NCBI GenBank assembly: GCA_020633895.1
Contig: JACKCT010000014.1
Span: 1 to 64,000, forward strand
Length of the DNA stretch: 64,000 nt
Source: Deltaproteobacteria bacterium
GTDB lineage: Bacteria > Lernaellota > Lernaellaia > JACKCT01
Direction of reading: 5' to 3'
Below, in pieces: positions 57,990 through 64,000 of the stretch. Positions within the stretch are counted from its first letter, which is position 1; every line of letters starts with the position of its first letter. The notes beneath the pieces are model-generated. The model saw only the letters and a list, made by a program, of their open reading frames with translations. It was not told where the DNA came from and ran no database searches. Position numbers and translations under genes: made by a program.

Positions 57990-58724
57990 ATGCAGCGGCG
58001 GGAGTTTTTGACGGTGTTGGGAGCGAGCGTCGCGGTCGGTTGGGCGCCGGGACTGGTCCGCCTCGCGCACGCCGAACCCGAAATCATCACCACGCACTTC
58101 GACCCGGCCGTCGATTCCGGCGGTCGAACGATCCGCGCCGCCTACCGCATCCGACGTAAAGGCCCGACGGTGTTTCAGGCCAGCCTGCATGTCGCCGCCA
58201 AGGAAACCAGCGCCCCGGAAACCCTCGTCACTGTCTACCAATCGACCTTCGCCTACAAAAACGGCGTCTACACGCCCCTGGCCGCCCGCGAAGCCTGCAG
58301 TCGGCGCATCCGTCATCAGGGCGCGCAAAAGGTGGCGACGACGTTGCTCTTTGACCATGCCGCCGGTCGCGTCGCCATGCAGGACACGCGGGCCAAGACG
58401 GTCCGGTCCATGCGTTTCGAGGAGCGGGATCAGACGTTGTTCCTGCTGCTGGCTCGGGCGGTGGGCGGCGGGTTACGACCCGGCGATTACCCGTGCGTGC
58501 TGGCGCCGTCGGCCCATAGGTTGGTGCGCGCCACGGTCCAGGTCCGCGAAGACAACGGCGGTGTGCTCATCACCGCGCCGGGCGATTCCCTGGGCGGCGG
58601 CGGAGAGGTTGATGACATGATCCTGGGTTGGAGCCCCGGCCCCGACCGCCCCAAGCTGCGCATCCGCATGCCCGGCTTGGACGACGTCACCCTCGCCGAA
58701 AAGGACCAAGACGCCGACGGCTAG
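57990..58724 (+). CDS. Predicted Tat-exported protein of unknown function
   Basis: 244 residues. The start MQRREFLTVLGAS has the twin-arginine motif followed by a hydrophobic stretch and AHA-E at about residue 28, so it is likely exported folded by TatBC. The mature part is beta-rich with RGG/KGP-type turns; no enzyme motif or cofactor site was seen. A structural or binding role is possible. It is convergent with the hydratase gene; the two overlap by four bases (CTAG) at their stops. Confidence 0.65.
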   Translation: MQRREFLTVLGASVAVGWAPGLVRLAHAEPEIITTHFDPAVDSGGRTIRAAYRIRRKGPTVFQASLHVAAKETSAPETLVTVYQSTFAYKNGVYTPLAAREACSRRIRHQGAQKVATTLLFDHAAGRVAMQDTRAKTVRSMRFEERDQTLFLLLARAVGGGLRPGDYPCVLAPSAHRLVRATVQVREDNGGVLITAPGDSLGGGGEVDDMILGWSPGPDRPKLRIRMPGLDDVTLAEKDQDADG

Positions 58725-59527
58725 GACGACTTCTCCGGATCGTCAAACACCGGCTTGCGCTTTTCGGAAAACGCCGTGAGGCCCTCGAAGCCCTCGGGCG
58801 CGTTTGCCGATTCGGCCAGGGCGATGCGCTCGTCCTCCAGGCGCTGCTCCAACTGGGCCTCGAAGCTCGAACGCAGCATCAACTTCACACGCCCCAGATT
58901 CGCCACCGCTTTGGCCGCCAGCTTATGGGCCATCGCCAGCGCCTCGTCGAGCGCCGCGCCGTCGTCGACCACCCGCGTGGCCAAGCCGAGAGACAGCGCC
59001 GTGTCCGCGTCGATGCGCTCGTCGAGCATGGCGATCTCCAACGCCTTGGCCAGACCCACCAAGCGCGGCAGCGTCCATGTTCCGCCTCCGTCGATCGCCA
59101 AGCCCGCCGCCGTGTAGGCCTGCTGCAAAAACGCGGAGCGGGCCATCACGCGCAGGTCGCACGCGAGGGCCATGGAAAACCCGCCGCCCGCCGCCACGCC
59201 GTTGACCGCCGCGATCACGGGCTTTTTCATGTTGCGGATCTCGGTGATCGCCTGATGAAAGACGGTCGCCAGTTCGTAGAACGCCTCGCCCGGCGCGTCC
59301 GGATTCAGTCCCAGAATCGATTTCAGATCGCCCCCGGCGCAAAAGGCCTTGCCTTCACCGGTCAGCACCACGACGCGCACGGCGTCGTCCCGACCCACCG
59401 CCCGCAGCGCTTGCCAGAGCGCGGTGATCGTGTCGGCGTCAAAGGCGTTAAAGGCGCCCGCCCGGTTGAGGCTGATAATCGCCACCGGTCCGTCCCGGCG
59501 CGTGATGACCAAAGGCTCGTCACTCAT
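58721..59527 (-). CDS. Enoyl-CoA hydratase/isomerase family protein
   Basis: 268 residues from ATG 59527 with GGAGGAGC upstream; the open frame to 59608 lacks a ribosome site. The crotonase fold is plain: NRAGAFNAFD, the oxyanion-hole backbone GEGKAFCAGGDLKS, KPVIAAVNGVAAGGGFSMALACD and the AFLQQAYTAAGLAIDGGGTWTLPR block. Of the two acid residues of true hydratases only one is obvious, so it may be an isomerase or another crotonase. It may act in fatty or aromatic acyl-CoA breakdown. Confidence 0.85.
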   Translation of the reverse strand: MSDEPLVITRRDGPVAIISLNRAGAFNAFDADTITALWQALRAVGRDDAVRVVVLTGEGKAFCAGGDLKSILGLNPDAPGEAFYELATVFHQAITEIRNMKKPVIAAVNGVAAGGGFSMALACDLRVMARSAFLQQAYTAAGLAIDGGGTWTLPRLVGLAKALEIAMLDERIDADTALSLGLATRVVDDGAALDEALAMAHKLAAKAVANLGRVKLMLRSSFEAQLEQRLEDERIALAESANAPEGFEGLTAFSEKRKPVFDDPEKSS

Positions 59528-59615
59528 TGTCGCTCCTCCCCGAAACTCGTTGGGAAATTCGGCCCGCGCACAATAGCGGATTGCCTTGTGGTTCGCCACC
59601 GGGGACACAACGCAT

Positions 59616-59800
59616 CAGAGCCGCGAACGGTAGTGAGCGGTTGGCGACAACCCGGCACTGATCGTTCGATGTTCGTTCGTTTCAGAGCCCCGACCTGTAG
59701 GGAGGGGCCTGATCCAACCCGGCACGAACCTTACGTTGTTGGCACATCGCACGCGACGTACCGGCACGTCCCAAACCGCTCACGACCGTTCGCGGCTCTG
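59616..59800. repeat. CAGAGCC...GGCTCTG element, double-headed
   Basis: Two forward arms start at 59616 and 59683, and the inverted end is at 59794-59800. The second arm uses the CCGACCTGTAGGGAGGGGCC form. This fills most of the 325-base gap (59528-59852) between hydratase and DUF3052 genes; nothing else was recognised in it. Confidence 0.75.
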
Positions 59801-59852
59801 AAAGGTCGCAGCGGTTTGCGTACAACGAACTCGGCGCCCGCTCGCTACCCGC

Positions 59853-60269
59853 CTACCGATCCTTCAACCGATACACAAAACGCAGTCCCGACCAGGTCTC
59901 GTCCACGGCGCAGACCTTATTGTCCACCAGGCCCGCCGCCAGGCCGATTTCCCGCACGACGCTATCCGTCACGTCCGTCGCGACACCGGAAGCCTTCTTC
60001 GGCCGGCAGATCCAAAGACCGCCGTTTTTTTCCAGACGTCCGGCCAGGGCGGCGAAGCGCTCGCGCAGTTCCTTCGCGTCGGTCGTGAAAAAGAGCATCA
60101 CGTCCGCCGCGTCTTTTCCGCGCAAGTCGCGACGCACTGTCACCGCCTCGGGCAGTTCCCCCAAGGTGGCGTCGAAATCCGGCGGTCCGGCGATCACCCG
60201 CACCCGATGGCCGGGTTTGATGCCCAATTTTTTCGGCAGGGGCGTGCCCGAGTAACCGGCCGGCGTCAT
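59853..60269 (-). CDS. DUF3052-family protein
   Basis: 138 residues. The start AGYSGTPLPKKLGIKPG, the middle DVMLFFTTDAKEL, and KNGGLWICRPKKASGV..DVTD match DUF3052, a small bacterial family of unknown function. The last part (EIGLAAGLVDNKVCAVDETWSGLRFV) is characteristic. The ATG overlaps the stop of the upstream zinc-ribbon gene as ATGA, so it is the last gene of a three-gene operon. Confidence 0.9.
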   Translation of the reverse strand: MTPAGYSGTPLPKKLGIKPGHRVRVIAGPPDFDATLGELPEAVTVRRDLRGKDAADVMLFFTTDAKELRERFAALAGRLEKNGGLWICRPKKASGVATDVTDSVVREIGLAAGLVDNKVCAVDETWSGLRFVYRLKDR

Positions 60270-60532
60270 GGGACCCGGGGGGCGGGCTGGAAGAGGTCGG
60301 CCATGACGCCGAACCAGGGGCAGGTGGCGCAGTGGATCTCGGTTCCCGGCGTCACGGAAGGGCAGTCGCGTTCGTCGGTGGGGGATTCGAAAAGCACTTT
60401 GCCCGACAGGGCCACGGAAAATTTGTAGATACGCTTCTCATCGACCGGGTCGAAGATGAAAAATGCCGATTGCTTGCATTGGGGGCAAACGCGACGGTCG
60501 GGCAGGGGTCCGGGATGGATCTCCACCGGCAT
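60266..60532 (-). CDS. Small Cys-knuckle (zinc-ribbon-like) protein
   Basis: 88 residues from ATG 60532 with GGAG upstream; the longer frame to 60721 overlaps the previous gene. It has CPQCK at about residue 16, CPSV near 62 and CATC near 73, spaced for a zinc or Fe-S-like site. It starts within the stop of the membrane gene (TGATG) and ends within the start of the DUF3052 gene, so the three are strictly coupled. No known family was assigned. Confidence 0.7.
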   Translation of the reverse strand: MPVEIHPGPLPDRRVCPQCKQSAFFIFDPVDEKRIYKFSVALSGKVLFESPTDERDCPSVTPGTEIHCATCPWFGVMADLFQPAPRVP

Positions 60533-61536
60533 CAGGTTTGCTCCACCGGCGATCCGCCCGAATTTTCGCCGTCGGTTCGATCCGCGTATTCGGGATACAT
60601 CTTCGACATGCACTCCGGACAGATGCCGTGGGAGACCTTGGCGTCGGTCTGGGACTGGATATAGCGCGAAACTTCGATCCAGTACCCCTCGTCGTCGCGA
60701 ATTTTGTTGCAGACCGAGCACATGGGCAGCAGCCCCTGCAAGCGCTTGATCTCGTCAATGGTGTGTTCCAGCACCCGCACGGCCGACGCGAGTTGGACGT
60801 TCCGGCGCAGGCGCTGGCGCTCGTAAAACTGAATGACGGCGACGGTAAAGCACGAAATGAAGAAGTAGATCGAGACATTGACGGCCACGTAGCGCGGATC
60901 GGTGAAATAGGGCCGGATCTCGTCGGCGACCTTAAAGAGCGGCGCGTAGGTCAGCGTGCCCTGCACCTCGAAATAGAGAACGGCGAGGTAAACCGCGTTG
61001 CCCAGGGCGTAATAGATCCACCCCCAGGTGAACCCCAGGGCCAGGCCGGTGGCGACGATGGTCGCGGGGATGATCATCAGCAGCAGGGTGTTTTGCGAAC
61101 CGGCGAAGTGGATGTGCGTGACCCAGGCGGCGAGCAGGACAATGGTGGTCAGATGGGCGACGAAGGAGAAGATGCGAGGCCGGTTGGCGTCAAAGCTCTC
61201 GGATTTGAAACGCCACCAGTAATACACACCGCCCGCCATCGCCACGCAGTAGACAACCAGCGCCAGATTCAGATGGATCGACGTCTGGGCGGTGGACGCC
61301 TTGAGTTTGCCGTCGGCCACCCCGATGTGGAACATGAAGAACTGCACCACCAGCATCAGGACCATGACCGCGATAAAGACCGCCACCACGCGCAACCAGA
61401 ACGCGAAGCGATGGGCGTCATCGCCGGGCAAATCCTCGGCCGCCAGATCCCCGGCGATCAGGTCGTCGACCAGGGCCGCGTCGTGCGTCGGATCGTTGTC
61501 CAAACGTTCATGGCTATGTGCTTCGTGACTCGCCAC
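60532..61536 (-). CDS. Membrane protein with C-terminal CxxCxKIRDD/SHGxCPxC domain
   Basis: 334 residues. A soluble acidic N-terminus (about 1-45), then seven or so membrane helices (about 47-245), then a helical coil and a C-terminal cysteine domain: CSVCNKIRDDEGYW (about 273) and SHGICPECMSKMYPEY. That C-terminal domain is often found at the end of response regulators, kinases and cyclases of Deltaproteobacteria-like genomes, and looks zinc-binding. It may be a sensor. It is the first gene of an operon with the small zinc-ribbon protein and DUF3052. Confidence 0.72.
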   Translation of the reverse strand: MASHEAHSHERLDNDPTHDAALVDDLIAGDLAAEDLPGDDAHRFAFWLRVVAVFIAVMVLMLVVQFFMFHIGVADGKLKASTAQTSIHLNLALVVYCVAMAGGVYYWWRFKSESFDANRPRIFSFVAHLTTIVLLAAWVTHIHFAGSQNTLLLMIIPATIVATGLALGFTWGWIYYALGNAVYLAVLYFEVQGTLTYAPLFKVADEIRPYFTDPRYVAVNVSIYFFISCFTVAVIQFYERQRLRRNVQLASAVRVLEHTIDEIKRLQGLLPMCSVCNKIRDDEGYWIEVSRYIQSQTDAKVSHGICPECMSKMYPEYADRTDGENSGGSPVEQT

Positions 61537-61692
61537 GGGTCCCCTCGCCGACGTCGTTCTCGCTGACGCCGGAGCTTCGGATCACGTCATCAGCCCCAAT
61601 ACCTCGATGGGACAACAACTCTCGGTAAAATGCAACGGCGAGGTCATGGGACGGCAAGGAGGTCTACAAGAGGCTTGGGGGGCGGGACAGAC

Positions 61693-63930
61693 TCAGACGA
61701 TCTCCGCCTCGTAGACATTCTCGAAACTCTCGTCGCTATGGAGCAGCGTCAGTTCGACGCGCAGCCGCCCCGCGACGTGGGCCTGGACGCCGTATTCGGC
61801 CAGGAGGACGGCGTAACTGTCGGGCGGCAGGGCTTGGGGCACGGTCTCGTCGATCAGGGGGCGATTCTCATCGTCCGTGATGCGCACGTGCACCCGCGCG
61901 TCGGGGATCGGGCGGCGCTCGTCGTTGACCGCGTACACCCGAACGGGCGCCGTCTCCCCCTTGCGATATCGGTCCTTGTCCAGAATCGCGAAGGCGTACA
62001 CCGGCCGGAACGCATCGGCCAGCTTGGCGAAACTGGACTTGGGCGTGCGCCAATAATCGACCACCGACCAGAGGATCGCCGGGTTCGGGTCCAGGAACAT
62101 GAACGAGATCGCCCCGCCGTTCGGCCGGTATTTCAAGCGCCGCAGGCGGTCGATGTAATGGCGGTTGAGGCGGGACTGGTAATCCTGCGTGGCCTGGATG
62201 TAGGACGCCAGATCGTGCCCCGCCCGCGGCGTCCAATGCTCCATCAACGCGGGTTGCAGGCTGTGCCTCGCCTCCAGGTGCTTCCAGTCGATCTTTTCGA
62301 TATCCGCGTCCATGAACTTGGTCGCGTTTTCCAGGTTGGGGAAGGACTGGGCGCCGAATTCGGTGATGAACCGCAGGGCCTTGGGGTGCCCGCCGCCCCG
62401 GCGACAGATCCGGTCAAAGGCGCGCATCGTGCCCATGATGCGATACCATCCGCCGTAGAAGTGAAAGTCGGTCCCCTCGCGCAAAAACGGGATCTCGCCC
62501 GACGAACGCACCACCAGGCGCATCGGGTCGATCATGCCCACCGCCGCCTTGGTGCCCGTGTCCATCACGTCCCGGTTCCACGACCAGATCGCCAGCGTGA
62601 AGACCGTCTTGGCCAGCACGCGGGGGCTCTCCTCGGCGGTGTCGAAGACAAAGAACGACTCGTTGTGGCAACACCAGGCGGCCACGGACGGCCGGTTGTA
62701 AAGCAGGCGGACCATCGCTTCGGCTTGCCGACGGACGGTGTCCTGGGCCTCCTTGCGATAGGACCATTGCAGCGGCATATCCTGCCAAAGCAGTACCCCC
62801 GCCCGGTCCGCCGCTTCATACAGGCACGGCGCGCCGACATGGGCATGCACCCGCTGCATGTTCAGATGAGCGGCGCGGGTCAGCTCCATGTCCTTCGCCG
62901 CCGTCTCCGGATTCGACCGCGCGACGCGGGTGTCCATGGGCGGCAGATTCGAGCCCTTGATCCAAACGCGCCGGCCGTTCAAGCGTAGCTGATATTCATT
63001 CCACTCCAGCGTCCGCAGTCCGATCAAATCGCTCCATTCGTCCAGGGTGCGTCGGCCTTGGGTGATGACAACGGTGACGCGGTAAAGGTCGGGACGGCCG
63101 AACGCGGTCAGATCGTGCGTCCACCAGAGGTGAGGGTCGGCGACGACGTGACGCATTTTTACCGAATTGAGACCCGGCCGGATCTCGAATTCGTTGACGA
63201 ATTTTTGCGCCTTGCCGTCGAAGGTCTCGGGCGTGTACGTCGTCGTAACGCGCACCTCCCCGCCTTCGACCGCCTGGATGAACAGGCGTTCGACCTGGTG
63301 GGCGCCCTCGTCGGACAGGCGCTCGGTGTGGATCAGGTTCTCGGAAACATAAGCGCCGCCCGAGTCCTGGAGATAGGGCGTCCGCCAGATGCCGCCGGGA
63401 TTGGTCGCCGGGTCCAGGCAGTCCCAGTGGGAGAAAACGCCCGTGACCATGCGCTTGCGGTTTTTGTCTTCCTCGTCGGGGCATTCGACTTCGAGGATCA
63501 GCTCGTTGGACGACGCGAGCAGGTCGGTGACGTCGTAGACCTGGGGCTCGAAAAAGCCCTCGTGATCGCCCAGGCGCGTGCCGTTCAGATAGGTCGTGCA
63601 GTAGTAGAAGACGCCGGGCAGGACGAGGCGGGTGCGCTTGCCTCGGGCGCGTTTGAAATCGAAGGTCTTGCGGTAGGCGACCTTGCCCACGTGAGTGGTG
63701 AGCTCGGGGTGCTCCTGCCAGTGGGCGGGGATCTCCTGGGATAGCCAGGCGACGTCGCCATAGCCGCCCGGCCCGGCGAAGGACGCCACCGGCGCCAACT
63801 GCCATGGACCGCCCAATTCCTTGCGCGCAAAACTCGCCAACGTCTCCCCCACGCGGCCCGATGTGCCCGATAAAGCCGTGCGATTGTTCCGGCGGCGCGC
63901 GGGGGTGTCAAGGCGACGGAACAATGTCAT
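61693..63930 (-). CDS. Glycoside hydrolase family 2 (beta-mannosidase/glucuronidase-like)
   Basis: 745 residues. Domains in order: a sugar-binding jelly roll (about 60-220), an Ig-like domain (about 230-340), then the (beta/alpha)8 catalytic domain, with the acid/base Glu424 in CHNES and the nucleophile Glu524 in ITEFGAQS, and a C-terminal beta domain. Both catalytic acids are present, so it is likely active on a beta-linked sugar; the sequence around Glu424 (CCHNES) is closest to beta-mannosidase-like GH2 members. No signal peptide was found, suggesting cytoplasmic action. A start nearer residue 27 (GTG) is possible. Confidence 0.85.
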   Translation of the reverse strand: MTLFRRLDTPARRRNNRTALSGTSGRVGETLASFARKELGGPWQLAPVASFAGPGGYGDVAWLSQEIPAHWQEHPELTTHVGKVAYRKTFDFKRARGKRTRLVLPGVFYYCTTYLNGTRLGDHEGFFEPQVYDVTDLLASSNELILEVECPDEEDKNRKRMVTGVFSHWDCLDPATNPGGIWRTPYLQDSGGAYVSENLIHTERLSDEGAHQVERLFIQAVEGGEVRVTTTYTPETFDGKAQKFVNEFEIRPGLNSVKMRHVVADPHLWWTHDLTAFGRPDLYRVTVVITQGRRTLDEWSDLIGLRTLEWNEYQLRLNGRRVWIKGSNLPPMDTRVARSNPETAAKDMELTRAAHLNMQRVHAHVGAPCLYEAADRAGVLLWQDMPLQWSYRKEAQDTVRRQAEAMVRLLYNRPSVAAWCCHNESFFVFDTAEESPRVLAKTVFTLAIWSWNRDVMDTGTKAAVGMIDPMRLVVRSSGEIPFLREGTDFHFYGGWYRIMGTMRAFDRICRRGGGHPKALRFITEFGAQSFPNLENATKFMDADIEKIDWKHLEARHSLQPALMEHWTPRAGHDLASYIQATQDYQSRLNRHYIDRLRRLKYRPNGGAISFMFLDPNPAILWSVVDYWRTPKSSFAKLADAFRPVYAFAILDKDRYRKGETAPVRVYAVNDERRPIPDARVHVRITDDENRPLIDETVPQALPPDSYAVLLAEYGVQAHVAGRLRVELTLLHSDESFENVYEAEIV

Positions 63931-63991
63931 CGCCTTGATGGGTTTAAAAAAACCGATGTAAGCTAAAGGTAAATATGGAGGAAAAATCGCG

Positions 63992-64000
63992 ATGTCAGAC
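63992..64000 (+). CDS. Start of an additional gene (first three codons)
   Basis: ATG TCA GAC at the right edge, with GGAGGAAA at normal spacing upstream. Only MSD is visible, so nothing can be said about its product. Confidence 0.55.

Overview
The window is GC-rich, densely coded DNA from a Gram-negative bacterium. TatBC, a LolA-like carrier, two FtsX-type permeases, an RND exporter and many lipoproteins with lipobox cysteines imply an outer membrane. No rRNA or marker gene gives a firm taxonomic placement. Poly-aspartate stretches after lipoboxes, a CxxC/SHGxCPxC zinc-type domain and the mixture of families suggest a Deltaproteobacteria-like lineage (Myxococcota, Bradymonadota or Lernaellota type); this is inference only. 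No prophage, insertion sequence, plasmid or CRISPR signature was seen.

Layout. 1-6 kb: the start of a lipoprotein (minus strand), an AsmA-like/GT51 peptidoglycan glycosyltransferase fusion, a secreted protein with two Lcl-type domains, and a SulP anion transporter. 6-12 kb: an M23 peptidase, a small lipoprotein, a polyprenyl diphosphate synthase next to an HDAC-family deacetylase, and tatB-tatC. 12-20 kb: a large secreted Thr/Asp-rich protein, a CoA-transferase/GNAT fusion, pgpA, gyrB and tRNA-Arg(TCG). 20-26 kb: two tandem paralogous REC-DHp-pseudoREC signalling proteins without a kinase ATPase domain, an alpha/beta hydrolase, a TetR regulator with a haloalkane dehalogenase, and a lipoprotein. 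26-37 kb: a methyltransferase/ATP-grasp fusion, a deiodinase-like lipoprotein, a degenerate B12-domain protein, and a gltB operon whose small subunit looks like PreT. 37-42 kb: a zinc-ribbon protein, a heparinase II/III-like lyase, a DegT aminotransferase and a lipoprotein. 42-51 kb: envelope lipid/lipoprotein transport (MMPL/RND exporter, GT-C-like membrane protein, LolA-like protein, two FtsX permeases). 51-64 kb: an OPRT-like phosphoribosyltransferase, a membrane-anchored helical protein, ornithine aminotransferase, grpE, dnaK, a Tat substrate, enoyl-CoA hydratase, a four-nucleotide-overlap operon ending in DUF3052, a GH2 glycosidase and the first codons of one more gene.

The most striking non-coding structure is a family of intergenic inverted-repeat elements, typically about 116-141 bp and bounded by CAGAGCC and GGCTCTG. 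It occurs at ten intergenic loci, each next to at least one gene 3' end. No single undescribed system is proven. The best candidates are this repeat family, the tandem REC-DHp-pseudoREC pair and several unusual domain fusions.
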